A DNA stretch of 64,000 nt, taken from positions 1 to 64,000 of the forward strand of contig JASANC010000385.1 of assembly GCA_030248135.1 (NCBI GenBank), in the 5' to 3' direction. How positions within the stretch are numbered: position 1 is the first letter of the stretch; each line of letters starts with the position of its first letter. Shown here piece after piece: positions 22,401 to 34,461 of this stretch. The DNA comes from Theristus sp. LFF4_11 (lineage: Eukaryota > Nematoda > Chromadorea > Monhysterida > Xyalidae). The notes under the pieces were generated by a model, which saw nothing but the letters and a program-made list of their open reading frames with translations, was not told the DNA's origin and searched no databases. The position numbers and the translations under genes were made by a program.

Positions 22401-25400
22401 ATTACAAAAAATTATTTGTTGGCTTTTTTGCAGGACATGCATCTGCTCGATAAACGAGCGGTGAAAATTGAACGATTACGGTTGGTGGACAGTTGTTGAC
22501 TTTTTCTGTTTTGAATATATGAAACACTTGATGCGCGTGACTAAGTTAGCGTCGCGGTCTCTGTATAACTTAGCCGCATTCAATCAATGTTTGACAACCA
22601 ACAGTTTGAAATTTGGACCTTTTTCGGTCAAAAAGAAGGAAACGGAAAGTTTAAATCAGTACGTTTGAGTTGTGTTGAAAAGTTCGTTTGAGCTGGAAAA
22701 AATGGTGTTCACTGTTGTCGATTTTTTCAGCGATTTCCAGTGGTCGCCAAAGCAGAACATCATCGCCTATTGGATCGAGGAGATGGGCGACGTGCCGGCC
22801 AGGGTGGTCGTGATGCGCGTGCCGGAGCGAGACGAACTGCGCACTAGCAACTTGTGAGTTCGTGTCAAGATCTTGTGTCTTCGCTCGGTTCTACGACGCA
22901 ATGCGCGCATAGACATACTTGGCGCGGGAATTCAAAACTGGTGAGCGCGGACACGAGTCGCTGAGATACGGCTGAGTCACTTGGAACATCTTGAATTGCC
23001 GCTTCAATCGTGCAACTGGCTTCCTTTCGACCATCTGCAAACGCCATTGAGTCGCAGAACCAATAGAAAGGAATTCTCCGGAGAGTTTGTGATTTCTGAA
23101 AACGTTCTTTCTGGTCTGAAGACAGTTCACTCGGTTATTATAACACCGTAATACAGTCTTTATATTTTTATATCATATGCAATTAGCTGATTGGTCAGTT
23201 GGTGAGCACATGGCGTGTATGCAATCTCCGTGTGCAGTGCTGTCTGACGCCAGCAAATGCCTGCACAGAATGCATGTGCGTTACGTGGTGGTCACCAACC
23301 AATCAGCTAGTTGCGCATTGATATGACATAGAAACAGGACTGTAATACGAGAACCATTTTGACATCGGAAAATGGCGAAACTCGTTGCGATTTGGCAGAT
23401 TTCGAGTGGCGGACGCCGCCATGTATTGGCAACAGAGTGGCGAGCATTTGGCGGTCAAGGTCGAACGCTACAACAAGAAGAAGGAGGAGGACCGCGAGCT
23501 GAAATACAGCGTACGTACGGCTGATTGGCTGGGATTTTGGACACTGAGTCGCTTGCTGATTGGTTGATTTTCACTGCAGTCGCTTGTTTGATTTTTTATA
23601 GTGTATAAGTTGACGGTGTTTCAAACGTTGGAGATCTTGGCAAATTCCAGACCAAACGAGCTTTCTGAGAACAAACAGACAGATGGAGAGACTTTAGGAG
23701 AATTGGCAGTCTCATGCAAAAACTGAGTCAATCAAGAACTTTGGTTGTAGCAACTGAAAATTTCTCGGAGTCCAATTTCTGGAAAAACTTCAGTTTTTTA
23801 GAACTGCCCGCTGATCTCGTTGGGTAAACCGTGACCGTTTATATTCTTTATTTTGGTTCCGCGACTCAGAAACAGTTAGATAGTTAGTATATAGTCGCGG
23901 GAATTCAAAATCAGTAAAGTGATCCGAGTCCTCTAAAATTCCCCTTAGGCTATTTTGAATTGCCACATAAGGCATTGAAAATAGATTCCTTTCCACGTCT
24001 GCAAACGCATTGAGCCTCAGAACCCAAATAAATTTATGATAATACGAATATCCCAAGAGGTCAGTGAGCAGTTCTAAACAACCCCAACACACACACAGTA
24101 GTCCTTCCGTTCAGGGTCTTTCCTACCAACTGGAGGTGTTCCGAATCAACGTGAAGGACGTTCCAGTAGACTCGGTGGAACTGAAGGAGCCTCTGGTCGA
24201 TTTCGCCTGGGAACCGGCCGGCGACAAGTTCTGCGTTCTGTTGGGCTCGACGCGAAAGTGCACGCCGATCTTCTACAAGATCACGAAAGGATCGATACAG
24301 CCGTGGCGTTCGTTTACATATCCGTTTCCGGGTTTTTCTTAGAACAGTGAACTTATTCAAGAATTCTTCACCCGAGGCTTGTTAAACCTCGTCGTTGAAG
24401 TCTGCAGATTGTTTGGCGTAGGTCATGGCAATGTCGCACGTTGCCACCATATTGTTGGTTCGCGCTCGCTGCGCCTGATCGACTGTGTATCGTCTTCTCT
24501 TTGTTTTTGCAATCTTCTCTGATTCTTTTCGCTTGAGTCCGCGTTTTTTTTTTGCGACAAAGCAATAATCGACCATTCTGCCATTGAACGCACCAATAAG
24601 TGCAAAGCAACTAAACTCAATCGCCAATAATCATTCTTAAGACGGAATTCCCGCAAAAGCCCACCAATATTCAGAGCTTTGAATGTAACAATTGAGATCG
24701 TGGCCTGTTTCGCCCGCAGGCACCCTTGACGCGGTGCAAGGCTTCAACAGCGTGCTGTGGTCGCCCGCTGGCGATTGGCTGGTGCTCGGCAGTCTGCGCA
24801 CGACGTTCGGTGTACCGGGCACTGGCCAGCTGTTGTTTGTCGACACGTCGGGCAGCGAGGGCTCGAAGATCGGCGAGGCAGAACACCCGCTCTGCAGTCA
24901 GGTGAACAAGTTTGGTGTGCTTGGTGAAGTGGGAAGAGCTGTGTGGTGTGCGGTGTTGTTGTTGTTGGATTGTTGGTTTTGCTGGTTGCAAGGCAAAAGG
25001 GGCAAAAATAAAAAAGGGCAAAAAATTGTTAAATTACAGAAATTCTCTTCAGGTGCTATTCGATCCGACCGGCCGATTCGCGGCGACGGTCGTCACGGTG
25101 CACGTGGGCGAGCGAGCTTCGGACTTTGGCTATCGCATCTACACGTCGCAGGTGGGCAGATAATGACAAGCAGACATTCCAAAACTCTTCATTCAACCAC
25201 ACAAGAGACTGAGGTCAACATGTCGGTTCAGTCACATGCTTAAATATGACGATTTGACAATGTACTTATCACATGACGAGTGTTCGAAATCAGTTTAATG
25301 AATTTTTTACGAACTATGGTCGATTGATTCAAATGTCTCCGACTGAAATGGCGTCATACGTTTCAAAAAAACAAACAATCGCTCATCATTTGCAACCCCA

Positions 25401-27792
25401 TCGAGCTTTCCACTTTTTTCGTCGTCTGTTTACGTTCAAATCCACAATACAATGTGGTCTCTGCAACTGGAGAGAAATGGAGAGCTACAAACTGAAAGAA
25501 AAACTTTCTCGCTTGTTTCAAACTCGCAGGGCCGACAGCTGTATCGAACGAACGTCGATCGATTGACGTCGTTTCAGTGGAGGCCACGGCCGCCCTCGAT
25601 TCTGCCGGAGTCAAAGATCAAGGTTTCCGGTGGTTATTTTCATGAATTCAGATGTAAGGGCCATTCATGAACCAGTATTTAGTGACGCGTAGCTACGCGT
25701 CACTAGGGGTGGGTCGGTATAAAAAACGTTTTTTTTCGGTATAAAAAACGGTTTTTTATACCGGCGCCAAAAAATGGCCAAAATAAATTACCGATATTTT
25801 ACTGCGTAAATTTTGGTTTTTTTCCGGTTTTTTATACCGCCGAAGGACCCAAATTTCAATTTTTGAAATCACTCAAAACTCATTTTCGCCACTTCATAAC
25901 TTGATGTTCTGGAGAACACAATTCACGCTCTTGGTATAAATAAAGCACCCTGAGACCCGTGCCTCTCCTTCCATGTCCCATCTCGGTCGACCGCCAATGG
26001 GCTGGCTCTGGTCGGCGTTCGCTTTATTTTCCAGCTTTGTTCTTTGTTTATCTGTTCAAGTTTGGTCTACATGGCAATGTTGTGTTTCGTAGTTTAACAG
26101 CTTCACGCTTTTTCCGCTTTAAATCTGCCGCTTGCGCTTTTTATGCTAGTTCTTTTGTTGACAAAGTGAAGAAACTAATACAACAAAGATTTGGTTATTT
26201 TTCAGAATTCGGTTAAATTTTCAACAATAAACGAGAAACGCCGCGATATTTATTCAGTCAAATTTCGTGAAATTTTGTGTCTTTGAACTCGGAAAGTGCT
26301 GAAAGTTTTGTTGGTGATGTCTTCGTGCTGTTTTACTGGTGATAGTGACCCGAATCTCCATCTGATTTTTTTGCTCTTTTAATTTTGTTCTTGGTTCACT
26401 TCTTTCGTCTGTGCGGGTTCGTGATTTCGGTGATCTTTTGTGTTTAGAAATGCGGTAAAATTGTTGTGCAGTTACATATCTCTCGATCATGACAGTTCAA
26501 TTGATTTGCATGTATCACATTCCTTGCTGTTGCACATGTCAATCTGTTTTGCGTTAGCTTTTTTGTTTTAAACTCGCATCTGATAATTTTTCTGATGCTG
26601 CATTCTCTCTAAGCGCCACCGATTCAAATAAAATCAAGATTGGAATACGTTTCCATTGAAACACATACAGTTTCTGGCTAGAATTGTGGTCTTTTACTCA
26701 TTATTCAGCGGTTTGCGTAAAACCAGAGTACCAGAAATTGTCGCAATCACAGGATTCTTCAGATACTGGGTCGGTAAAAAAACCGGGTATAAAGAACCGG
26801 ACGTGGTATAAAAAACCGTTTTATATACATGGATTTGAAAAAAAACGTTTTTTACCACCCCTACGCGTCACTAAATACAGCTTCATGGTGCTGCTTTAGA
26901 ACTTTCCGGTTACTTTTGTTGCAACTGGTTTTTTCGACGACAGCATTTTGCATTGCGAGCTGCTGCCGGGATTGACATTGCTAGTGGTGGAAAGTTTTAT
27001 GTTTTTGTGTGTTACAGGAGATCAAGCGCAACATGAAGTACTACTCGAAGCGTTTCGAAGAGCAGGACACTCGCGAGAAAGGACGTGCTTCAAAGGTTGG
27101 TTTGACTTGACGACGGCAGTGAAAGTGTTGAATGGATAAGCTTCGATTCAATAGTGTGTTCATGCTGAAAATACATTCATGGAAAATCATTAGCTATGTG
27201 CACAGTAATTTTTTTTGCGTTCACGATTTGAAAAAAAATCCAAAGAGCGATTTATGTTGACAATTCATGAATGTATGCCGACCTTTTTTGACCAGTGTTC
27301 CGGTGAAACCAATAGCGTGGATTTCACGTCGCGTTACCTGGAAATCCACGCTCTCCGCTTCCGCCTGCATACCGGTCTAGAAAACTGAGTTCAAAAACAT
27401 GTGGTGAATGATTGAAAGGAGCACGATTTGCTGCAACTGTTGACCGTGAGGTCACGCACGACAACGATCTGAAATGAAAGTTTCTTTTTATTCAGGAAGT
27501 CGTGTTACGCCGTCAACAGCTGGCGAATGAGTTCAACACGTGGCTGAACGCCGCAAAGCAACGAGCGAACGCCGAAAAAACGGAACGCGCCGCGCTGCGT
27601 ACGCTGGTTTTTTTGGTTTTTTTCTATTAAGGTCCTACAGTCTATTTTTATGTCATTCCCAAAAAGACTGCTAACTTGTTTGATATTGCAGGTGTGATGG
27701 AGGAAGGGCAGGATGAACTGGATGAAGAGATCATAGAAATTCCGCTAGCCACTGAGCGCCAAGTTTTGCAATCCGAGCCGATTCCAGAGTGA
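19479..27792 (+). CDS. eIF3b: Translation initiation factor eIF3 subunit b
   Basis: Core scaffold subunit of eIF3, which recruits mRNA to the 40S ribosome in the cytoplasm. Seventeen exons: 19479-19581, 19917-20112, 20388-20565, 20859-20999, 21438-21595, 21927-22070, 22279-22360, 22434-22480, 22731-22853, 23399-23510, 24115-24307, 24720-24901, 25053-25151, 25530-25622, 27018-27095, 27496-27598, 27692-27792. All phases agree and the total is 711 codons including TGA, close to family size. Domains in order: a short acidic N-terminus; an RRM (about residues 50-135, RNP2 [12 protein letters not shown]1 split by intron 2 as KG/YCFVEF); then a WD40 beta-propeller with [45 protein letters not shown] and [10 protein letters not shown]. 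Last come FQWRPRPPS and a charged C-terminal helix ending in an [12 protein letters not shown] tail. Exons 1 to 8 start lie in the right palindrome arm. Many donors are GTT-type. Identification is secure; exon 1 and exon 14 donors are the weakest calls. Confidence 0.95.
21269..21345. repeat. Hairpin repeat in eIF3b intron 4 (right arm)
   Basis: Mirror of 1101-1178 with the same ATTCATGAAGTAGTATTTAG arms. Confidence 0.8.
22890..23070. repeat. Dispersed repeat, first of four copies
   Basis: Lies in eIF3b intron 9. Shared words are GCGGGAATTCAAAA, a GTGACTCGG/CCGAGTC-type word, TTGAATTGCC, a run containing CATCTGCAAACGC, and ATTGAGTCGCAGAAC. Related copies are at about 23870-24030, 56270-56440 and 57178-57370, all in introns of eIF3b or the EHBP1 gene. 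No ends or target duplications were defined. Confidence 0.45.
23147..23349. mobile_element. Foldback MITE, CCAATCAGCT family, copy 1
   Basis: Ends CGTAATACAGTC...GACTGTAATACG with inner inverted repeats around AGCTGATTGGT and ACCAATCAGCT and a central CTGCACAGAATGCATG word. It lies in eIF3b intron 9. Four related copies lie at 33199, 34904, 42160 and 52028. Confidence 0.65.
25704..26863. mobile_element. hAT-like element in eIF3b intron 14
   Basis: Ends TAGGGGTGGGTCGG...CCACCCCTA flanked by CGCGTCAC on both sides (25696-25703 and 26864-26871). The flanks join into the CATTCATGAA...TTTAGTGACGCG hairpin repeat, so it inserted into a third copy of that hairpin. Subterminal sequence repeats AAAAAACGTTTTTT and GGTATAAAA. 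Its 1160 bp show only short reading frames and no transposase, so it is non-autonomous. Confidence 0.75.
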
Positions 27793-30003
27793 TTCGTAGT
27801 GGTTTTCTCGTTTTTTTCATTTTCCCATCAGTTTTTTAAAATTCTCTTGCGCAGTTAAACTCTCAAAAGTTAAAACATCAGTTTTTACGGATTTCTGGTT
27901 TGAAAACAGTAAATGAACAGTTTTGTATTTTAAAATCGATTTCGATTTCATGGTGTGCGTGTGAAACTAGGAACAAGTTGTTTTGTCAAAATTGCGAAAA
28001 CCGTCTTTTGCGATCGAAAAATGACTCCAAATATTGTTGTTTCTGGTAAAGGTGAACGTGACAGCAAACGGCCGGTTGAAGAGCATTGTGATTTCGATCA
28101 TTTCAGTTGGTCAATAATTTTGTTGTCGTTTGTTCCAGCTTTCTTCCCGTTCTCTGCAGTGGAATTGTTAGGCTATTTCAATTGTCAGCTACCGCTGAAG
28201 TATCGATTATAGCATGTTTGTGAGAACCTGTCAAACAAAACTGCCGTCATCACAAGCGCTATGCGCTCGTAGTTTCAATGCCGGGCACTTTCTGCTGGCA
28301 CACCCACAAACAAACACAGTGGCATACGTGTGATATGTTTGCAGAGTTTGTTTGCCTGGATGCGCAGTCTTCAGAAAAGTACTTTACCAGTAACTGTTCT
28401 ACAGTTGGTCAATTGCAGTTGAGAAATAGAATACGTTCGATTGGGTTTGGAAAAAACTTCTGCTGTGAAGCATGCGATCCATGCTAGGTTTCGATCGCAT
28501 CCTGGCACACATTGTCCGTAGCAGCTTTGTCTGACACGTTCCAATAACAAGACCATACTCAAGTTACATTGTTGTTGTTGTTTCTTGGTGATCAAAAATT
28601 GTGTCTATTATTGGTTTTTTATAGTTGAGCAGTTGGTCGGCCGGTTGGTTAGTTGAGGGGTTTGCAAATCGGCTGAAATTCTGATGAAGGCGCTAACATT
28701 GAAAGTGTTTGTATTTCGCTTGTTTGTTGTTCATCGGTTCTGCTCTCACCTTTGTTTGTTTCGTTGTTTCTGTCACAACAGTCGTGGCTGAAATTGATTT
28801 TTAGTTTGTCCGGTGACTTTCGCTTACCGTGGAGAAAAGTTGTTGACAAAAAAATAAAATTCTGAAACGTTGACAACGGTTGATTGGAATTGTTGGAAGG
28901 TTCTTTGTCTCAGAACTGGCTGACTTGAGGCCGGTCTCAACGTACCGGTGTATGGTTGATCGATTAATGGAGGTTCAACATTTGGTTGAAATAACATACT
29001 GGCTACTGATTGGTCGAAGCAGCAGGACGCCACCAATCAGCGAGCAGTGTCAAGTGTTTGAATGAGGTTTCTTACGCAGATTGGTACAGAAGTACAGGTT
29101 AGTGATGCAAAACTGAAAATCATTGGACGGGAATGGTACCATTAGACCATGCACTGTAACGAACAAACACACTGGCATAAACAGACATGCACGTGCCGGT
29201 GTGTTTACTTATAAAACAGAACCTGTGCGTGTCAGCACGTTTGTGTGTTGAACACAAGTGTAATGCGTGAGCTGTATAAGCGGTTGATGTTCATTTTCAT
29301 TGTTTGTTCATGTTCATGCGGTGCATTTGAACGCAGCGCGCTGATTGGTTCACTTTCAAACGTACTGCTTTGCATATAAGTAGCTGATTTGAATCAAAAA
29401 GCGCTAAACCACTGATTGGTCAAGTCTGTGAATCGAAATAAAAAAACGGCGGGTTCAATTCACAAATGCAGCCAATCGACATACCCTCTGCAGAGGTGGG
29501 TTTAAACGAACCGTGGAGATAAACACCACACAACTCAATTGCTGCCTATCATACCGAATCAAAGAACAGACTAACGATCGAACGGCAACAAACATACAAG
29601 TAAAGTAGTTATATCACAAAGACAGATACATAAAACAAACCAAGGTAAATAAATCAACAAACAGATAGACAACTTCCATTAGTGGCTTACAACAGTCCGA
29701 GTATCGAATCAAGTACGCTGATTGGCTGTATCGTGTCGCTAGCCAATCAACAAAAATCCTAGTCTGAATGCACTACACTTTGTCATAACAAACACAGTGA
29801 TGTTGCACAGACAAAAACAAATGCACAGGCACCGATCACAACGTTTCTGCTGCTGTTATATCGTACATATCGTGCCCATGTGTGCTTGCTTGACCGTGCA
29901 ACATAACAGCATCCACTGGCTTCAGACTAGGACTTGTGTAGTCGCGCACAACGTTGCTGTGTTCAAAACTCTGCATAATCCAGAAAAAAACGCAAAACAA
30001 GTT
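27793..30003. other. Intergenic, eIF3b to zinc-finger gene
   Basis: Convergent 3' ends. AT-rich, without supportable exons. It contains copies of a diffuse repeat with AACAAACACACTGGCA and its complement (about 28298-28480, 29158-29260 and 29790-29850) and several CCAATCAGC words. Reading frames here are short and lack splice support. Confidence 0.6.
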
Positions 30004-33000
30004 TCACAGCTCCATCTCATCCGACGACCATTTCTTGTTCGGTTTCGGTGTTCTACCGGATCGCCGGGTTGGCATCGGCACGGGCACGACCGCGGGCTTC
30101 GCGCGTTCCTTCGCCGGTCTCGCATTGTTCGTCGTGTTCGGTTTGATGTTCAGTTCGGTAGACGTTGTTTTGTTGCCGTCCGGTTTCGGCGGCTTGGACA
30201 CCACAACGTACATCGGCGCACCGTTGGCGTTCGCTTTCACCTTGATCTTCGTGACGCCATTCTTCGCTGTCGGCGTCGGCGACTTTGACGTGCGAGTTTT
30301 TTGGTCGAGTGTCGTCGTCGTCAACGATGGTGGGATTTTAGTTGGAATTTCGCTTCTCCGCCGTTCATGCGACGCCGGCCGCTGATTGGTCGGCGGGTTG
30401 TTGCTTGTTGTCGCGTCGTCGAGTGTCCGCTTCTGCGTCGCTCGCTCCACGAGTGTCGCGGTCGTTTTACCGCCGCACGGTCGCGGTCGACGGGCGCACC
30501 GCAGAATGTGCGCGTGCAGCTCGTGACTCGCCGCGAAACCCGTCCGCCCGCATTTTGTGCACCGCAGAATCGTCGTCTCCGACCGTTGCTCCGTGCGACC
30601 GCCGGAGAACCGCGGATAGCGAAACCGCGGCGCGATCGTCAACGGCAGATTGCCGCACGGCGTGCGCGCGTAAAACTCAACCGCCGGGTCGACAGCGACG
30701 TCGTTGTCGTTGTCGTCGTCGTCGTCGTGCTCCCGCCGGTGATGCCGATCGAACGACGGATAATCGTCGAACACAATGAAACAACGAACGCAGAGGTAGT
30801 TCTTTGTGCAACGGGTGGCCGTCGCCGACAGCGGGCCGAGGCGATTGCGGTGCGACGGAAGCGGCAGATCGAAGAACAGCTCGCTGGCGATCGGCAGGCG
30901 CTTCTGGTTCGCGTCGTAGTGCTGGTCGCGGTCGAGACCGTTCGCGAGCGGCACGATTGACAGCGACGGTTGGCTGAAAAAAACCGGTTTTTTGGGGGTT
31001 TTATCTGTTTGATTCCGTAAGTTTTGGTGTCGGGCAAGTTTTCGAGGAATCAACTTCTACTACTATGCAGGGCACACAACCAGCCCAAGCCAATCTTTGG
31101 GTTTTGTACATCGGCGTTTTTTTGTCATCTGAGTTCCAGCTCAACAAGCTTGATCAACCAATCAGCTTACCAAATTCAAATATGCCAGAATACATAAGTG
31201 CAAATCACAACTTGAGATACGTTGCATTGTAGAACATGCGACATTACACTTTTTTGCCACGAACACGAAGTGATTGTTCGTTCCGGGAAAACGGGCTGAA
31301 GACCATGCACCCCACATGGTGCAACATTGTGTGTTTGTCATAACAGTGCGTGGTTTTCAGGCAGAAACTTGATTTAAAACGCCGGTTTTATGACGTTTTG
31401 GCGGGGATGGCTGATTTTACATAAAAAATGAGGTGATTAGAGCCAGAACCGTTGAATTTGGTAAGGAACTGCGATTTCAAAGTTCTCACAAGTCTCTCAC
31501 ATAGGTCTCACGATTTCCTAGTGTTTCACTGTTCAACGATGCGTAAAATGAAACGTGCTGTGTACGTCCGTTTCCATTCAATAATGAACGTTTGTATTCA
31601 AGGCTTAGCTTAGGACCAGCATTCGCAGAAGCTCACGGGTATTTCGCAAAAACAAATCATCTTGCACTCCCGGCAACAACCGGAAACTAACAACAATCCA
31701 AAAAAAACACTTGCGTTCCTCCATGCAACGCACCGCTCTTCCTCGTCAGTGCGCTGGCCCAGCATCCTCAAGCTGTCCTCCGACTCATTGCGACTGAAAC
31801 TCGGCAATCGATAGGCGGCGGCGTCGGCTGGCGACAGTGACTCCAGGTACGCCAATGGGTCCTCCATGTATTGGCGAGTGACGATGCGCCTCGTTCGGGT
31901 GCCGTTCGCGAGACGATGCAAACTGACGGCCGAGACTGAAGGGGTGTTGCATTAGTTGGTTGTTTACTGACGTGTTACTCTGACAATTTCACTTGCTTTG
32001 ATGTTGTTTGGTGATATTATCGTTCTTATTAAACGTGACCCAATACGCGTTTGCACGCACAGATAGAGAAAATGTTTCACGGCTGCGCGGCAATTTGAAA
32101 TCAGCAAAACTTAAGGTATTCTAACGGCAGACTTGTGCAAGAAATTGAGAAAAAACTAATCAGAATAAATGTGAATATAGAAGTATTTTTCCCCGAGGAT
32201 TTATTTTGAAAACGCAAATTTTACAGTATTCATCTGAATGTTGTTGTAGTTCTTGCTTTTGAAAAGTAAATCCTGACCACTTTTTGGTGGATTTGGCTTT
32301 GTAAAACAATGACTGAAATCGTCTCTCGACGTTTTGCTCTTTAAAAGTGAGGCCTGAAATCTTCTTTGAGCAGTTTGCTTTGATAACTGAACAAAAGAAA
32401 ATTCAAGAGAGTTGCGGTTCACACGAAGGTTTTTGCCCTGAAATGCAAAAAAATAGATAAAATCGTTTTGGATTTTGAATTCAATATTTAATCTGGTGTG
32501 GCAGCGATCTCAAACTATGCAAACCAACATCGGTGAGAACAATGAGTGCCTTGTGCTGCAATCTGGTCTTTCGAAACAATGGGACTTACTAAAAAAACTG
32601 TTTGACATTGAATACAAAACTTTGAACAGTTGTTATTTGCGATTTTATTGGTGTATACTTTTCAAGCTGATCAGTGGAGAGAAATTCACATTATTATCAG
32701 ATGCATTGTCTAACTGCTTTTAAATTGTACTGTTTTTTGTTGCTTTGAACAAATCGACGTTGATTTGTTGCAACACGATAAGTCCCGTTTAGACGATTTT
32801 TTAAACGTTTCAACAGCAGCAATTTTTTCAGCCTCTGTGATGCCATCTTGTGAGACAAAGGTCGGTGTCTCGTCTGTGTTTTTCGCCAACGGTTCTCAAT
32901 AGAAACTTCGACACACCAAAAAAAGTTGGAAGTGAAGACCGAATAAGCCTCGTGATTTGAAACATTTAAACGGGACTTATCGCGTTGTGACAAATCAACG

Positions 33001-34461
33001 TCGAAAACAAGCGAAATTGTGACCAAAAAAACAAAGTACAGTCTGAAGTGCAAGTCATCACCAATCAGCTGATGATCAGCTTTTGAAGTGGGCCAACTGA
33101 TTGGTCCTGCCAACGTGATGTAGCCAATTGCCAGAATGCACAAATTGAACACGTTTTACATGCAGTTTGACAGAAACTATGAGATTGTCGAGATTGTCTG
33201 CAGTCGAACTCTGAATAACAGGCAATCAGATGCTTGATTGGTGATCACGTGACGCATGCTTTCTGTGCAGGCACTGCATTGGAGGCGGAGTCTGTCCTGC
33301 ACAGAATGCATGCAAAACGTAACCACCAACCAATCAGCTGACTGCCTATAATTTAGAGTTCGATTGTAGTGTACAGTCGGTTATTGTCACACGTGGTGGT
33401 GTTTTACCGGAAACCCATCTCATCATCACAACATTGTATGATACTACATGGCTCGGTCATGCAGTCTGATTTCTTGTTTTGACTGAACAACATTTGTCTC
33501 AGCAACAGAAGTAAATCAAATGAATAAGGGACTGACCGGACTTTTTGACCAGTTCACTAGTGATACGTGGCGCGATGAGTTGGTGCAAGTCCGGCGACGG
33601 TGATGACGCTCCGGTTGACTGGACAGTGGCCGGTTTCGGCGGTTTCTGTCGGTTTTCGGTGTCCGTCAGCGAACTGCACTGTCGCAAGTGATGTTGCAAA
33701 AGCGTTCGGATCGGCCCACTGAAGTGACAGCCGGTCCGGCCACACGAGAACTGCAGACGGCCGTTCAATCGGTGGAGTTTCTGGTTTTTGAAATAAGACG
33801 TGAATCTTTTTTGGAATCCTTATTGTTTTGTTTCGGGTTGTGCTGATAAAATTGGCAAATTACTGGAGTTTATAACTCTCCAGTCTGCAATTACTGTGCG
33901 AAATCACGAAAAAAAGATTGGGGAAACTTCGATTCGAGACATGTGGGTCTGATGGCTTGCTGGTAATCTTGCTGGTTTGCATCGTGCGTGTGCAGCCAAC
34001 CAACCAGCGTGCATCAATTCAAATGGGGGGGGCTAAAAAACACGTTTGGGTGGTGGTCTCTTGAAAATGGAACATTATTATCTCATTAACCAAATTAAGC
34101 ACGCTAGCACTTTCTGACTGCAAATCCCGATGATCAAATATGCAGTGCAAGAACAACACAATAACACCGATAACAAGCAACACCAGATTGGATGGAGTTT
34201 TTCATTGTTTGAACTGAACTTCCAGGCAAAATCAACAGCAGAGGTGAAGTGACTCGAAAAATGGATACCAAAATGGAAACCAAACCAAACTAACAAAAAC
34301 CTGAAATAATTTACAATAAATGCGGTTTTCTTGCGCGCTACCCGTCGCAATTTTTCCACGTGCTTTCGAGACCAGATGACGTTTCGATGTTGTCGTTGTT
34401 GTTGTGTCACTTCTGTGCTTACCAGGCGGCGTTTCGTAAATCGGTTGATTTGAAGTTTCAT
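30004..34461 (-). CDS. Multi zinc-finger protein, unrecognised family
   Basis: Four exons, high to low: 34461-34423, 33780-33537, 31935-31734, 30973-30004. Phases agree and the sum is 485 codons including TGA. Three Cys/His modules are visible. The first is CGRTGC with His43-44 and Cys48. The second is CVRC at 223-226 with HHRREH ending at 244, followed by an Asp-rich run. The third is CTKC at 300-303 with HELHAH and Cys321. The C-terminal 150 residues are basic and rich in Thr, Pro and Lys, ending in an acidic DEMEL. This suggests a nuclear nucleic-acid-binding protein, by inference only. The start ATG at 34461 is a 13-codon exon ending at a strong GTAAGC donor and preceded by an ATTTTCAG acceptor, which could mean an upstream untranslated exon or a trans-splice site. 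I do not recognise the family. Confidence 0.72.
32023..32163. repeat. Dispersed 140-bp repeat, copy 1
   Basis: Nearly identical to 42869-43011. Both begin TTCTTATTAAACGTGACCCA and end AAAAACTAATCAG. It lies in the large intron of the zinc-finger gene. No inverted ends were found. Confidence 0.7.
32753..33006. repeat. Foldback repeat in zinc-finger gene intron
   Basis: CGACGTTGATTTGT followed by a GATAAGTCCCGTTT block at 32756-32799 is matched by its reverse complement at about 32967-33004, leaving about 170 bp between. A short foldback element. A 151-codon frame on the minus strand covers it but is most likely chance. Confidence 0.65.
33199..33371. mobile_element. Foldback MITE, CCAATCAGCT family, copy 2
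   Basis: Ends GCAGTCGAACTCT... and the complementary AGAGTTCGATTG. Inside are TTGGTGATCACGTG, a CTGTGCAGGCACTGC/CTGCACAGAATGCATG pair and ACCAATCAGCTGA. Confidence 0.65.

Larger units (their letters stand above)
12590..22442. repeat. Right arm of giant inverted repeat
   Basis: This is the reverse complement of the left arm. Base 22442 pairs with base 1, just inside eIF3b exon 8. To its right eIF3b continues uninterrupted to its stop codon, so this arm carries the complete gene and the intact nested-transposon stack. On the inner side the sequence runs on (12590 to 11620) through the end of the G/C-rich element and the end of its hAT-like host. The left arm lacks that continuation and stops in a poly-G tract. 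Confidence 0.93.

Noticed and set aside
30301..30960. 219-codon plus-strand frame over the zinc-finger exon
   Set aside because: It is the antisense shadow of the minus-strand zinc-finger exon, which has Cys/His modules and matching splice phases.
32697..33152. 151-codon minus-strand frame
   Set aside because: It covers a foldback repeat in an intron and shows no family resemblance.
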